Shown in pieces: positions 32,704 to 41,958 of a DNA stretch of 64,000 nt; the stretch's first letter is position 1; each line of letters starts with the position of its first letter. This DNA is from Mycobacterium asiaticum (GTDB lineage Bacteria; Actinomycetota; Actinomycetes; Mycobacteriales; Mycobacteriaceae): NCBI RefSeq assembly GCF_001673635.1, contig NZ_LZMH01000069.1, positions 124,001 to 188,000 of the forward strand, read 5' to 3'. The position numbers and the translations under genes are program-made. Under the pieces are notes generated by a model. The model was given only the letters and a program-made list of their open reading frames with translations, ran no database searches and was not told the DNA's origin.

Positions 32704-34485
32704 TCAGAAGCGCGACGGGCCCAGCCACAGCACATTGGCGCCGCTCAACGTCTGCCCCGCTTGTTCGATGACGCCCAGCACGGACCGGACGAGCAGTGCC
32801 CCCACCGCGTCGGGCAGCGACGCCGCGGCAGGCTGTGACGACGTCCGCCGCACCATGTCCAGCAGCGACGAGCCGGGATAGCTAAGCACCCGGACCTCGT
32901 CGTCCGGGTCCAGCCCGGCCAGCACCTTGGCGCGGCGCACCGCGGTCCGCAAACCACCGAGTTCGTCGACCAGACCGCGCTCAAGCGCGTCGGCACCCGT
33001 CCAAACCCGGCCTCGGGCAACGACTTCCACGTCGTCGGTGGTGAGATTTCGGCCGTCGGCGACCCGCTGAACGAAGTCGTTGTAGAACAGGTCCGCCTCG
33101 GCCTCGCGGATGGCCTGCTGTTCCGGAGTGAACGGCGCGTCGATGGACCAGGCGTCGGCGTTGGCGTTGGTCCGCACTGTGTCGGAGCTGACACCGAGGC
33201 GGTCCTTCAGGTCACGAACCACCAGCTTGCCGGTGATGACGCCGATGGAACCGGTGATGGTGCCCGGATTGGCCACAATCGCGTCCGCGCCCATCGAGAC
33301 GTAGTAACCCCCGGACGCCGCGACCGAACCCATCGACGCCACCACCGGCTTGCCGCGTTCGCGGGCCCGCAGCACCTCCCGCCAGATGGTTTCCGACGCC
33401 GTTACCGAGCCCCCGGGGCTGTCCACCCGTAGCACGATCGCCGACACCGACTCCTGGGCCGCCGCTTCACGCAGCGCCGCCGCGATAGTGTCGCCGCCGG
33501 CGCTGGACGGTCCGATCGGCAAACCCTGCGGTCCGCCCCGGCCGTTGACGATCGCGCCTTCGAGGGTGACGACGGCGATCGTCGGCTTGGCCCGGCGTCC
33601 CGGCATCGACGGCACCGGCGGCGCCAACCGCGACCGGGCGGCACCGGCGTAGCGCGCCAGATACATGCGCAGTGGTTTGTCGTCGGCGTCTTCATACTCC
33701 GCGGGACTGACGCCGACTAATTCCGCTATCCGGGCATACGCCTCGTCGCGGAATCCGATCCGGTCCACCAGACCGGATTCGATCGCGTCGTCACGCAGCA
33801 ACGGGGCGCGGTCGGCCAACTCGTCGAGCAGGCCGACATTGATCTTGCGGGATTCCGAAACCGCCTGCCACACCTGAGATTGCAGGCTTTCCAGCATCCG
33901 GGTGACCGCCTCGCGATGCGCCTCGGTGAAGCCGTCCTCGGTGAAAAGGTTTGCCGCCGACTTGTATTCGCCCTTTGCGATGAATTGGGCTTCGACGCCC
34001 GCCTTCTCCAGCGCATCGCGCAGGAACATTGCGTGGCTGGCGAACCCGATCAGCCCGACGTCGCCGGAGGGCTGCATCCACACCTCTCGGAATGCTGAAG
34101 CCAGGTAGTAGGACAGTGTGCCGGGATAGGTTTCGGCCCAGGCCAGCGATGGCTTGACCGCGCTGAACGCCGCGATGGCATCGCGCAACTCCTGCACCGC
34201 CGCTATCGGCGAGGGCGGCAGCTGTACCCGGGCGATGAGGCCGGCGACCCGAGGGTCCTCGGCGGCGCGGTGGATGGCCGCGACCGCATCGCGCAGCGCC
34301 AGCTGGCGTCCGCCACCGGTGATGAGCGTCAGCGGGTCGAAGCCGGTCGTCTCCGGCGGGGCGCTGCGCAGGTTCAGCTCCAGCACACAGCCGTTGGGTA
34401 CGCCGTGGTGTCGAGCGGTGTCGACCCGGCCGACGAGGGCGCGCACGTCGTCGAAGCCGGGCAGCGTAGGCAGAAAGGCGAACAT
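32704..34485 (-). CDS. sppA: Signal peptide peptidase / protease IV, S49 family
   Basis: 593 aa, double-domain (67-kDa type) protease IV that degrades cleaved signal peptides. The catalytic lysine is in the N-terminal domain, AKGEYKSAANLF (Lys about 175); the nucleophile Ser is in the C-terminal domain, GSVAASGGYYVS (Ser about 391); LRVDSPGGSVTASE is the usual S49 segment. No clear transmembrane anchor is seen at the N-terminus. ATG 34485 was chosen because the alternative at 34524 reaches into the divergent promoter. Orthologue of Rv0724. Confidence 0.92.
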   Translation of the reverse strand: MFAFLPTLPGFDDVRALVGRVDTARHHGVPNGCVLELNLRSAPPETTGFDPLTLITGGGRQLALRDAVAAIHRAAEDPRVAGLIARVQLPPSPIAAVQELRDAIAAFSAVKPSLAWAETYPGTLSYYLASAFREVWMQPSGDVGLIGFASHAMFLRDALEKAGVEAQFIAKGEYKSAANLFTEDGFTEAHREAVTRMLESLQSQVWQAVSESRKINVGLLDELADRAPLLRDDAIESGLVDRIGFRDEAYARIAELVGVSPAEYEDADDKPLRMYLARYAGAARSRLAPPVPSMPGRRAKPTIAVVTLEGAIVNGRGGPQGLPIGPSSAGGDTIAAALREAAAQESVSAIVLRVDSPGGSVTASETIWREVLRARERGKPVVASMGSVAASGGYYVSMGADAIVANPGTITGSIGVITGKLVVRDLKDRLGVSSDTVRTNANADAWSIDAPFTPEQQAIREAEADLFYNDFVQRVADGRNLTTDDVEVVARGRVWTGADALERGLVDELGGLRTAVRRAKVLAGLDPDDEVRVLSYPGSSLLDMVRRTSSQPAAASLPDAVGALLVRSVLGVIEQAGQTLSGANVLWLGPSRF

Positions 34486-34550
34486 GTTTGCCAGCGTACC
34501 GATCGCCCGAGTTGGCGCGAGCAACCAAACTTCACCCGTACCGTGGAGGC

Positions 34551-35477
34551 GTGCGATACGCGATTGCCATTCCCCAATTCGACTCGGACGGTTTCGATGC
34601 CGACGGACTGCGCTCGTACCTGACCCGGGCCGAATATCTCGGTTTCGAGGGCGGTTGGGTGCTCGAACAAGTCATCGGTGATGCACCCCTGCTGGCGCCC
34701 CTGGAATTGCTGGCCTACGCCGCAGCCTGCACCCAGCGGCTGCGGCTCGGGGTCGCCGTCCTGGTGACCTCACTGCACGATCCGTTGCAGCTGGCGTCTT
34801 CGGTGACCGCGGTGGACCGGCTCAGCCACGGGCGGCTGGACATCGGGGTCGCGCCGGGTGGTGGTCGCCGCAGGTTCGCCGCCTTCGGCGTCGAGAAGGA
34901 CACGTACATCAGCTATTTCACCGAGGGCCTGCGGTTGATGAAGGCGGCCTGGTCGGACGAACCGCGGGTGACATTCCACGGTCGGTTCCGTGAGGTCGAC
35001 GACCTGCCCATCCAGCCCAAGCCGGTGCAGCGACCGCATCCGCCCATCTGGTTCGGCGGTTCCGCGCCCAAGGCACTGGCCCGCGCCGTGCGCCATGGCG
35101 ACGCCTTCCTGGGCGCCGGGTCGTCGACGACGGCCGACTTCGCCAGCGCGGTGCAGGTGGTGCGCCGGGAACTGACCGAACAGGAAAGGGATCCCGCGCA
35201 CTTCACCATCGGCAAGCGGGTCTATCTGATGATCGACGACGACGCCGATCGGGCTCGCGAACGCGTGCTCGCCGGGCTGCGAAGAATCTACGGAAAGATG
35301 GCCGGCATCGAGGCGGTCCCGGTGTCAGGGACTCCGGCTGACGTGGTCCGCGGGCTGCGCGAGGTGATGTATGCGGGCGCGGAGATGCTGTTGCTCAATC
35401 CGGTCGGCAAGAACGTGGCGGAGGATCGGGAGCAGATGGAACGTCTTGCCGCAGAGGTCATTCCGCAGCTCAGTTAG
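34551..35477 (+). CDS. LLM-class (luciferase-like) flavin or F420-dependent oxidoreductase
   Basis: 308 aa TIM-barrel oxidoreductase: IAIPQFDSDGFD at the N-terminus, GVAVLVTSLHDPLQLASSVTAVDRLS typical of LLM enzymes, LDIGVAPGGG, and PIWFGGSAPKALARAVRHGDAFLG. Whether it uses FMN or F420 cannot be decided by eye; both are common in mycobacteria. GTG 34551 gives the expected VRYAIAIP start with GGAGG directly upstream. It is divergent from sppA (65 nt) and converges on the rplO operon at a long hairpin. Confidence 0.85.
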   Translation: MRYAIAIPQFDSDGFDADGLRSYLTRAEYLGFEGGWVLEQVIGDAPLLAPLELLAYAAACTQRLRLGVAVLVTSLHDPLQLASSVTAVDRLSHGRLDIGVAPGGGRRRFAAFGVEKDTYISYFTEGLRLMKAAWSDEPRVTFHGRFREVDDLPIQPKPVQRPHPPIWFGGSAPKALARAVRHGDAFLGAGSSTTADFASAVQVVRRELTEQERDPAHFTIGKRVYLMIDDDADRARERVLAGLRRIYGKMAGIEAVPVSGTPADVVRGLREVMYAGAEMLLLNPVGKNVAEDREQMERLAAEVIPQLS

Positions 35478-35482
35478 GTTGC

Positions 35483-35542
35483 GCGAGCAGACGCAAAAGC
35501 TCCCGACACGCCGGGCGTGCGGGAGCTTTTGCGTCTTCTCGC
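35483..35542. terminator. Long bidirectional hairpin at the 3' end of the rplN-rplO operon
   Basis: Left arm 35483-35511 starts GCGAGCAGACGCAAAAGC and pairs with 35515-35542 through a 23-bp stem (one mismatch), a single bulged A at 35506, and five more pairs closing a 3-nt loop. It lies between the LLM oxidoreductase stop and the rplO stop. A second copy with compensatory changes lies at 51641-51700, after rpsQ. Confidence 0.75.
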
Positions 35543-35558
35543 GGGGGTACGCGCGGTA

Positions 35559-35999
35559 CTAAAGCTCGGTGGCCGAGCCGCCGGCGGCAGTGATCTTCTC
35601 GCGGGCGCTGCCGCTGAACTTGTGCGCGGTGAGGTCCACCTTGACGGTCAGCTTGCCGTCACCGAGGACCTTCACCAACGTGTTCTTGCGAACGGCGCCT
35701 TTGGCCACCAGCTCATCGATACCAACCGAGCCCCCTTCGGGGAACAGCCGGTTGATGTCGCCGACATTGACGACCTGGTACTCGGTACGGAACCGGTTGC
35801 GGAACCCCTTGAGCTTGGGCAGCCGCATGTGCAGCGGCATCTGCCCGCCCTCGAAGGTCGCCGGAACGTTCTTGCGCGCCTTCGTTCCTTTGGTGCCGCG
35901 ACCCGCGGACTTGCCCTTGGAACCCTCACCGCGGCCGACACGGGTGCGCGCGGTCTTCGACCCGGGCGCAGGCCGCAGGTCGTGCAGCTTGATGGTCAC
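35559..35999 (-). CDS. rplO: 50S ribosomal protein L15
   Basis: 146 aa. The N-terminal basic/Gly-rich extension LHDLRPAPGSKTARTRVGRGEGSKGKSAGRG-type region threads into 23S rRNA; the C-terminal domain ends in KFSGSAREKI. Last gene of this ribosomal operon, 2 nt after rpmD. Confidence 0.97.
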   Translation of the reverse strand: MTIKLHDLRPAPGSKTARTRVGRGEGSKGKSAGRGTKGTKARKNVPATFEGGQMPLHMRLPKLKGFRNRFRTEYQVVNVGDINRLFPEGGSVGIDELVAKGAVRKNTLVKVLGDGKLTVKVDLTAHKFSGSAREKITAAGGSATEL

Positions 36000-36001
36000 T
36001 T

Positions 36002-36202
36002 CTACTTACCTCCGGTATTCGCGGGCTCCACCTCGACGAGGTGGCGCACCACGGCAATCAGCCCGCGGGTCTGTGCGTTGTCGTCGCGGATCACCGAGTG
36101 GCGAATCTTGCGCAGGCCCAGCGTGCGCAGGCTCTCGCGTTGCTTCCAGCGTGCCCCGATGGTGCTGCGCACCTGGGTGATCTTCAGCTGTCCGTCACTC
36201 AT
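36002..36202 (-). CDS. rpmD: 50S ribosomal protein L30
   Basis: 66 aa. LKITQVRSTIGARWKQRESL and LRTLGLRKIRHSVI are the L30/L7 signatures. The ATG overlaps the rpsE TGA by 4 nt (ATGA), so it is coupled to rpsE. Confidence 0.97.
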   Translation of the reverse strand: MSDGQLKITQVRSTIGARWKQRESLRTLGLRKIRHSVIRDDNAQTRGLIAVVRHLVEVEPANTGGK

Positions 36203-36879
36203 GGTTGTGCCTGAGCCTCTCTTGCCACCGCGGCCCTGGCCAGCGCGTCACTTTCGCGACGGGCCTTCAGCATCCCGGCCGGGGCGACATCCTCGATCGG
36301 CAGACCGCGCCGGGCGGCCACCTCCTCGGGACGCTGCAACATCTTGAGGGCGGCGACGGTGGCGTGCACCACGTTGATCGCGTTGTCACTGCCCAACGAC
36401 TTCGCCAGAATGTCGTGCACCCCAGCGCATTCCAACACCGCGCGGGCCGCACCACCGGCGATCACACCAGTGCCCGGGCTCGCCGGACGCAGCAGCACGA
36501 CGCCGGCTGCGGCCTCACCTTGCACCGGGTGCGTGATCGTTCCGCCGATCAGCGGCACGCGGAAGAAGCCCTTGCGAGCCTCTTCGACGCCCTTGGCGAT
36601 GGCGGCCGGAACTTCCTTGGCCTTGCCGTAACCGACGCCGACCATGCCGTTGCCGTCACCCACGATGACCAGGGCGGTGAAGCTGAAGCGCCGACCACCC
36701 TTGACCACCTTGGAGACGCGGTTGATCGCGACGACCCGCTCCAAGTAGTTGCCTTTGTCGCCGTCACGGTCACGGTCGCGGCCACCACGGCCACCGCCGT
36801 CCCGGCGGCCCCGTCCGTCGCGCGAGTCGCGGCCGTCACGACTGTCCGGGCCCGGGCCCCCAGCCGGCTGTTCCGCCAT
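36199..36879 (-). CDS. rpsE: 30S ribosomal protein S5
   Basis: 226 aa. The S5 double-stranded-RNA-binding region is LERVVAINRVSKVVKGGRRFSF, and GMVGVGYGKAKEVPAAI follows. The N-terminus carries about 45 extra residues rich in RDGRD repeats, a mycobacterial feature. ATG 36879 (MAEQPAGG) is preferred to upstream codons that enter the rplR region. Confidence 0.96.
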   Translation of the reverse strand: MAEQPAGGPGPDSRDGRDSRDGRGRRDGGGRGGRDRDRDGDKGNYLERVVAINRVSKVVKGGRRFSFTALVIVGDGNGMVGVGYGKAKEVPAAIAKGVEEARKGFFRVPLIGGTITHPVQGEAAAGVVLLRPASPGTGVIAGGAARAVLECAGVHDILAKSLGSDNAINVVHATVAALKMLQRPEEVAARRGLPIEDVAPAGMLKARRESDALARAAVAREAQAQP

Positions 36880-36916
36880 TATGCGAACCTTCCGTTCATC
36901 AGGCTGATGCTGCTCA

Positions 36917-37285
36917 TCAGAATTGCAATCCGTTCTCGCGGGCGGCATCAGCCAATGCCGCGATCCGTCCACCGTAGGTGTAGCCGCCGCGGTCGAACAC
37001 CACGGTGTCGACGCCGGCTGCCTTGGCACGCTCGGCGATCAACTGGCCGACCCGCACGCTACGGGCCTTCTTGTCCCCGTCCAGACCGCGGACGTCGGCT
37101 TCGATAGACGAAGCGGCGGCCACGGTGGTGCCGTTGAGGTCGTTCACCAGCTGCACGTGGATGTGCCGCGATGACCGGTTCACCACCAAGCGGGGACGCT
37201 CCGCGGTGCCCGAGATCTTCTTGCGCAGCCGGGCGTGCCTACGCAGCCGCGAGACCCGCCGGGTTGCGGAAAATGTTTGCGCCAT
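36917..37285 (-). CDS. rplR: 50S ribosomal protein L18
   Basis: 122 aa. 5S-rRNA-binding protein with RPRLVVNRSSRHIHVQLV and a C-terminal DRGGYTYGGRIAALADAAREN. It starts 2 nt after the rplF stop. Confidence 0.97.
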   Translation of the reverse strand: MAQTFSATRRVSRLRRHARLRKKISGTAERPRLVVNRSSRHIHVQLVNDLNGTTVAAASSIEADVRGLDGDKKARSVRVGQLIAERAKAAGVDTVVFDRGGYTYGGRIAALADAARENGLQF

Positions 37286-37287
37286 GA

Positions 37288-37827
37288 CTACTTACCTGTC
37301 TTTCCGACCTTGCGGCGGATCTGCTCGCCCTCGTAGCGCACGCCCTTGCCCTTGTACGGGTCGGGACGGCGCAGGCGACGGATATTCGCCGAGATTTGGC
37401 CGACCTTCTGCTTGTCGATCCCGGAGACCGTGAACTTGGTGGGCGCCTGGACCGCGAAGGTGATGCCTTCGGGTGCCTCGATCACAACCGGGTGGCTGTA
37501 TCCCAGCGCGAACTCCAGGTTGCTGCCCTTGAGCTGCACACGGTAACCGACACCGTAGATTTCCATCTTGGTCGTGTAGCCCTCGGTCACGCCCGTGACC
37601 AGGTTCGACACCAGGGTCCGCGACAGCCCGTGTAACGAGCGGTTGTGCCGCTCGTCGTTGGGACGCGTCACCACAATTGCGCCATCGTCGTTGCGCGACA
37701 CGGAGATTGGCTCGGCCACCGTCAATTCGAGGGTGCCCTTGGGCCCCTTCACCGAGACGTTCTGGCCCTCGATCGTTACGTCGACCCCGGCCGGAACCGG
37801 AACCGGCTGCTTACCAATTCGCGACAT
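37288..37827 (-). CDS. rplF: 50S ribosomal protein L6
   Basis: 179 aa, two tandem alpha/beta domains: MSRIGKQPVPVPAGV at the start and the L6 signature PDPYKGKGVRYEGE near the C-terminus. Confidence 0.97.
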   Translation of the reverse strand: MSRIGKQPVPVPAGVDVTIEGQNVSVKGPKGTLELTVAEPISVSRNDDGAIVVTRPNDERHNRSLHGLSRTLVSNLVTGVTEGYTTKMEIYGVGYRVQLKGSNLEFALGYSHPVVIEAPEGITFAVQAPTKFTVSGIDKQKVGQISANIRRLRRPDPYKGKGVRYEGEQIRRKVGKTGK

Positions 37828-37847
37828 CTTTCGCTGCCTCTCCCCTA

Positions 37848-38246
37848 CTACCAGACGTAAGCGAGGACTTCGCCGCCCACGCCCTGTCTGGCTGCCTGAC
37901 GGTCGGTGAGCAGACCCGACGACGTCGAAATGATCGCAACGCCGAGGCCGCCGAGCACGCGCGGCAGGTTGGTGGACTTCGCGTACACGCGCAGGCCGGG
38001 CTTGGACACCCGCTTCAGGCCGGCGATGCTGCGCTCCCGACTGGGTCCGTACTTGAGCTGGACGATCAGCGACTTGCCCACCCGAGCATCCTCGGTACGG
38101 AAGTCGGTGATGTACCCCTCGTTCTTGAGGATCTGGGCGATGTTGGCCTTGATCTTGGAGTGCGGCAAGGTCACTTCGTCGTGGTACGCCGAGTTGGCGT
38201 TGCGCAAACGGGTCAAGAAGTCTGCGATCGGGTCGGTCATAGTCAT
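37848..38246 (-). CDS. rpsH: 30S ribosomal protein S8
   Basis: 132 aa. MTDPIADFLTRLRNAN at the start and the C-terminal GVAIISTSSGLLTD signature. S8 binds 16S rRNA and, in E. coli, represses the spc operon by binding rplE mRNA; whether that holds here is not visible. Confidence 0.97.
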   Translation of the reverse strand: MTMTDPIADFLTRLRNANSAYHDEVTLPHSKIKANIAQILKNEGYITDFRTEDARVGKSLIVQLKYGPSRERSIAGLKRVSKPGLRVYAKSTNLPRVLGGLGVAIISTSSGLLTDRQAARQGVGGEVLAYVW

Positions 38247-38259
38247 TGAGCGCTACTCC

Positions 38260-38445
38260 TCACCAGCTGCTCTTCTGCACGCCGGGCAACTCGCCCGCAT
38301 GCGCCATTTCGCGCAGGCAGATCCGGCACAGCCCGAACTTGCGGAACACCGCGCGCGGACGGCCGCACTTGCTGCAGCGGGTGTAGCCGCGCACTGCAAA
38401 CTTCGGCTTGCGCGCGGCCTTGTTGACCAGTGCTTTCTTCGCCAT
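38260..38445 (-). CDS. rpsN: 30S ribosomal protein S14, zinc-binding type Z
   Basis: 61 aa. Short C+ form with the zinc knuckle CSKCGRP...CRIC (two CxxC pairs). Mycobacteria also have a longer cysteine-free S14 elsewhere that replaces it under zinc starvation. ATG 38445 lies 4 nt after the rplE stop. Confidence 0.97.
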
Positions 38446-38449
38446 CTGC

Positions 38450-39013
38450 TCAGTTCTCCTTGAAGGGAAAGCCGAGGGCCCGCAACAGCGCTCGTCCTTC
38501 GTCGTCGTTCGTCGCCGAAGTGACGACGTTGATGTCCATGCCGCGGACCCGGTCGATCTTGTCGACGTCGATCTCGTGGAAAACCGACTGCTCGGCCAGC
38601 CCGAAGGTGTAGTTGCCGACACCGTCGAACTGCTTGGGTGACAACCCGCGGAAGTCACGGATACGGGGCAGTGCGATCGACGTGAGCCGGTCGAGGAACT
38701 CCCACATCCGGTCGCCGCGCAGCGTAACCCGTACGCCGATCGGCATTCCCTCGCGCAACTTGAACTGCGCGATGGACTTTCGCGCCTTGCGGATCTCGGG
38801 ACGTTGCCCGGTGATCAGCGCCAGGTCGTTGACGGCGCCGTTGATCAACTTCGCGTCGCGAGCGGCCTCACCGACACCCATGTTGACAACGACCTTGGTC
38901 ACCGTCGGGATCTGCATCACGTTGCGGTAATTGAACTGCTTGTGTAGCGCGTCGCGAATCTCGTTGCGGTAGCGCTCTTTCAAGCGCGGCTGAGTCTTCT
39001 CTGCAGTGGTCAT
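38450..39013 (-). CDS. rplE: 50S ribosomal protein L5
   Basis: 187 aa. 5S-rRNA-binding: LKERYRNEI start, [16 protein letters not shown] signature, and [14 protein letters not shown] near the end. The ATG shares one base with the rplX stop (TGATG), coupling the genes. Confidence 0.97.
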
Positions 39014-39330
39014 CAGATGTCCTTGCCGTTGCGCTTGGAGATACGGACCCGCTTGCCGGTCTCCTCGTCGACGCGGTAACCGACGCGAGTGGGCTTGCCG
39101 TCCGAATCAACGACCATCACGTTGGACACGTGGATCGGCGCTTCCTGTGTGACGATGCCGCCGGAGCGGGCGCCACGCTGATTGGTCGACACCGCTGTGT
39201 GCTTCTTGATGCGGTTGACACCCTCAACAAGCACCCGGTTGCGGTCGGGGTAGGCCTGAATGACCTTGCCCTTGGCGCCCTTGTCCTTGCCGGCGATGAC
39301 CAGCACGGTGTCGCCTTTGTGGACCTTCAT
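39013..39330 (-). CDS. rplX: 50S ribosomal protein L24
   Basis: 105 aa. KOW motif VHKGDTVLVIAGKDKGAKGKV at residues 2-22 in the family position. The ATG abuts the rplN stop codon directly. Confidence 0.97.
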   Translation of the reverse strand: MKVHKGDTVLVIAGKDKGAKGKVIQAYPDRNRVLVEGVNRIKKHTAVSTNQRGARSGGIVTQEAPIHVSNVMVVDSDGKPTRVGYRVDEETGKRVRISKRNGKDI

Positions 39331-39699
39331 CTACAACACCTCCGGGGCCAGCGAGATGATCTTCATGAACTTCTTCTCTCGCAACTCACGGCCGACCGGG
39401 CCGAAGATGCGCGTGCCGCGCGGGTCGTTGTCGGGCTTGATGATCACCGCGGCGTTCTCGTCGAACTTGATGTAGCTGCCGTCGGGCCGCCGGCGTTCCT
39501 TGACGGTGCGCACCACGACGGCCTTCACGACGTCGCCCCGCTTGACGTTGCCGCCGGGGATGGCGTCCTTGACCGTGGCGACGATGACGTCACCGATGCC
39601 GGCGTAGCGTCGCGACGAACCACCGAGCACCCGGATGCACAAGATCTCCTTGGCGCCGGTGTTGTCGGCGACCTTGAGCCGCGATTCCTGCTGAATCAC
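39331..39699 (-). CDS. rplN: 50S ribosomal protein L14
   Basis: 122 aa. MIQQESRLKVADNTGAKEI start and the L14 signature around VKRGDVVKAVVVRT. The GTG start at 39699 with AGGAG 7 nt upstream gives the universal 122-residue length; the longer frame to 39822 is not conserved. First gene of the second ribosomal operon here, because the usual S17-L14 junction is broken. Confidence 0.96.
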   Translation of the reverse strand: MIQQESRLKVADNTGAKEILCIRVLGGSSRRYAGIGDVIVATVKDAIPGGNVKRGDVVKAVVVRTVKERRRPDGSYIKFDENAAVIIKPDNDPRGTRIFGPVGRELREKKFMKIISLAPEVL

Positions 39700-39881
39700 T
39701 AGATCTCCTGACCTGGTTGACGTGTGCGCGGCAAGAGAACAGGCGGTGTACCCGGGACGGGCACAACCGACGGCAGCACGAGCCGAGCGCGGTCTTGAAA
39801 AGCATTCGTTCCCGAAGGGCACGCGGGGCCGGTGAATGCTTACACATGAACCAGCCGAGGTCTGCCCAAGGCAACCCCTAG

Positions 39882-39910
39882 AGTCTAGGTGACAGCCAGC
39901 TCAGCGCCAA
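39882..39910 (-). promoter_or_regulatory. Candidate SigA promoter of the rplN operon
   Basis: On the minus strand TTGGCG (39910-39905), 17 nt, then TAGACT (39887-39882), close to housekeeping mycobacterial promoters. It overlaps a 13-bp palindrome CCTAGA-G-TCTAGG at 39877-39889. It would give a leader of about 175 nt before rplN. An own promoter is expected since rplN is detached from rpsQ. Confidence 0.5.
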
Positions 39911-39930
39911 ATTGGCGATCGTCCGGCCGC

Positions 39931-40902
39931 TCAGTCGCCCTGCCGGTGCCAGGCCAGTACGTAGAGCACCAGCGCCGTGGCCAGCCCTATCAATACCCAG
40001 ATCACGACGGCCTGGTCAACCCAGGAGCCGGCCGGCGGTGAACCGGGCAGGATGTTGCGCAACGGCACCACGGCGAACAGCATGGCTGCGTACCAGGTCG
40101 AGAACGGCGGCAGGAACTTGCGCCGGCCGGTGAACATCTGGATCGCGACGAACAGCGCCAGGGTGGGCAGCGCGACCAGGACGAGGCAGATTCCCAGGTC
40201 GAAGACCAGCGGCCCCTTGGCCCGCTGCAGCGTTATGACGACGTCGTCGGGGCGATTCGGGTCCTGGCCCGCGCGTCCGACCCGGGTGGCCGAGACGTCC
40301 CAGCCCTCCAGCAATCCGGTCACCTCGACCCGGGCGTGCCGGGGTTGCCGCCCCTCATCGGTGCCGAAGAGCACGTCGGCCTGGATGGTGTCGGTCCGGT
40401 AGGTGTCGAACGGCCAGTCCCCGGGGTTGCCGTGCGCCTGGATCGTCGTCGCGACCTGGGCCGGCGCCTTTCCCTTCGGGTACTGCAGATCCCCCAGGTC
40501 GTTGTCGGGGTCGAAACGCACCGACGCCTCCGTCGTCAACACGTCGAGTCGCTTGTCGATCATCGAACTGTCCGGCATCACCAGCACCTTTACGTCGAGC
40601 CGGTGCTCGACGGGGTGCAGCTGCTCGATGCGCACCAGGACGACGCTGTTGTCGGCGGTGCTCAGGTCCGGGTCGGGCAGTGGGCCGGGCGCGGTGGCCA
40701 GCCAGTGATAGCCGAACAGTGACAGCAGGTAGACGACAGCGACACCGACGACCACCGAAAGGTCGACCGCTCGTCTGTGGCGGGTTCGGTTCGGCGGATC
40801 TTGACCGTGGGCGGGCAGCACGTAGGTCGTGGCCAGCTCGAAGTCGGAACCCGCAGCTGCCGGATGACCTGCCGAGATGGCCAAGTTCCGATGAACCGTC
40901 AC
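39931..40902 (-). CDS. DUF4436-type membrane protein, copy 1 (Rv0713-like)
   Basis: 323 aa. One N-terminal transmembrane helix (about 47-66, VVVGVAVVYLLSLFGYHWL), an extracytoplasmic domain of about 165 residues, then three C-terminal helices: FDLGICLVLVALPTLALFVA, TWYAAMLFAVVPLRNILPG and VIWVLIGLATALVLYVL. Family motifs shared by all four copies in this window: GDLQYPKGKAP, a DWPFDTYRT block and PAGSWVDQ. No enzyme motif is seen and function is unknown. GTG 40902 follows a TANNNT box by 8 nt and may be leaderless. Confidence 0.82.
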   Translation of the reverse strand: MTVHRNLAISAGHPAAAGSDFELATTYVLPAHGQDPPNRTRHRRAVDLSVVVGVAVVYLLSLFGYHWLATAPGPLPDPDLSTADNSVVLVRIEQLHPVEHRLDVKVLVMPDSSMIDKRLDVLTTEASVRFDPDNDLGDLQYPKGKAPAQVATTIQAHGNPGDWPFDTYRTDTIQADVLFGTDEGRQPRHARVEVTGLLEGWDVSATRVGRAGQDPNRPDDVVITLQRAKGPLVFDLGICLVLVALPTLALFVAIQMFTGRRKFLPPFSTWYAAMLFAVVPLRNILPGSPPAGSWVDQAVVIWVLIGLATALVLYVLAWHRQGD

Positions 40903-40910
40903 GGAGCCAG

Positions 40911-40916
40911 ATGTTA
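40911..40916 (-). promoter_or_regulatory. Probable leaderless -10 of DUF4436 copy 1
   Basis: Minus-strand TAACAT, preceded by TTGC, lies 8 nt before the GTG start. The block GATTGCTAACATCTGGCTCC is almost repeated before copy 2 (GATTGCTACCATCTGCTCC), so the two genes share a promoter type. Confidence 0.5.
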
Positions 40917-41042
40917 GCAATCTATGAGTTTGCTAGCACTTTTTGACGAAGGCGGCTACGCGCTCGTAACAATCGATGTCATCACCGTTAACACGGCAAC
41001 GGCCACGGCGCCGGCGGGCGCGCCGATTTTGTTTGCTGCCAG

Positions 41043-41951
41043 CTACGCCCGGTCGCGGTACCAGGCGATGATGTAGATGACCATGGCGGTGGCCAGGCCC
41101 AACAGCACCCAGATCACCAGTCCCTGGTCGATCCAGGCACCGGGTGGCGGGGCTCCGGGCAGGAAGTTTCGCAGCGGCACCACCGCGAACAGCATGGCCG
41201 CATACCAGGTGCCGAACGGCGGCAGGAACGGCCGCCGCCTGGTCACCATCTGAATGGCGACGAACAACGCGAGCGCCGGCAACGTGATCAGCACCAAACA
41301 GATTCCGATGTCGAAGAATTGCTGCGCCTTGGTCCGCTTCAGCTTGATGACGACGGCGGCGGGCGCTTTCGGGTCTGAGCTGGCCACCCTTTCGAGGTGA
41401 ATATCGAATCCGTCCACCGCCCCTTCCACCTCGACCCGCGCCGGCTCGTAGTGGCTGGTATCCGCGGCACCGACGAGCCATTCGGCCTGAATCGGGTCCG
41501 TGACGTATTCGTCCACCGGCCATTCCGTGGACTTGCCGCGGGCGTCGATGGTGGTCGACACCCATTCCGGAGCTTTGCCGGTGTGGTACTGCAATTCGGC
41601 CATGTCGTTCTGCGAGACGAACCGCACCGCCGATTCGGCGGTGAGCCGGTTGAGTCGCCGGTTGATGATGGACTCATCCGGCCGGAGCAAGACCTTCACC
41701 TCAAGCAATTGCTCGGTGGCGTTGAGCTGCTCGACGTGCACCACGACCAACGGGTCGTCGGTGGTGCCCAGGTCGACCTTCGGCAGCGGATGCGGTGCCA
41801 GCCATTTGTAGCTGAGCACTCCGATAAGCCAGAGCACCGAGACTCCGACGATGATCGACGTGTCCAGCACCAGGTGCTTGCGCACCGACATGTGCTTGTG
41901 TTCGGGCGGCCCCGGCTCGTGCACCGGCGGCGCGGCCTCGGGCGATGACAC
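41043..41951 (-). CDS. DUF4436-type membrane protein, copy 2
   Basis: 302 aa, same topology as copy 1: N-terminal helix SIIVGVSVLWLIGVLSYKWL, extracytoplasmic domain with TTDDPLVVVHVEQLN, AELQYHTGKAP and EWPVDEYVTD (a variant of DWPFDTYRT), then three helices including TWYAAMLFAVVPLRNFLPG and PGAWIDQ. GTG 41951 was chosen because a TACCAT box lies exactly 7 nt upstream; the open frame to 42164 overlaps copy 3 and is antisense-like in composition. Function unknown. Confidence 0.8.
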   Translation of the reverse strand: MSSPEAAPPVHEPGPPEHKHMSVRKHLVLDTSIIVGVSVLWLIGVLSYKWLAPHPLPKVDLGTTDDPLVVVHVEQLNATEQLLEVKVLLRPDESIINRRLNRLTAESAVRFVSQNDMAELQYHTGKAPEWVSTTIDARGKSTEWPVDEYVTDPIQAEWLVGAADTSHYEPARVEVEGAVDGFDIHLERVASSDPKAPAAVVIKLKRTKAQQFFDIGICLVLITLPALALFVAIQMVTRRRPFLPPFGTWYAAMLFAVVPLRNFLPGAPPPGAWIDQGLVIWVLLGLATAMVIYIIAWYRDRA

Positions 41952-41958
41952 GGAGCAG

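Noticed and set aside
40933..41565. Minus-strand frame overlapping DUF4436 copy 2
   Set aside because: It is a +1 frame of copy 2, whose topology and family motifs are clear in the other frame.
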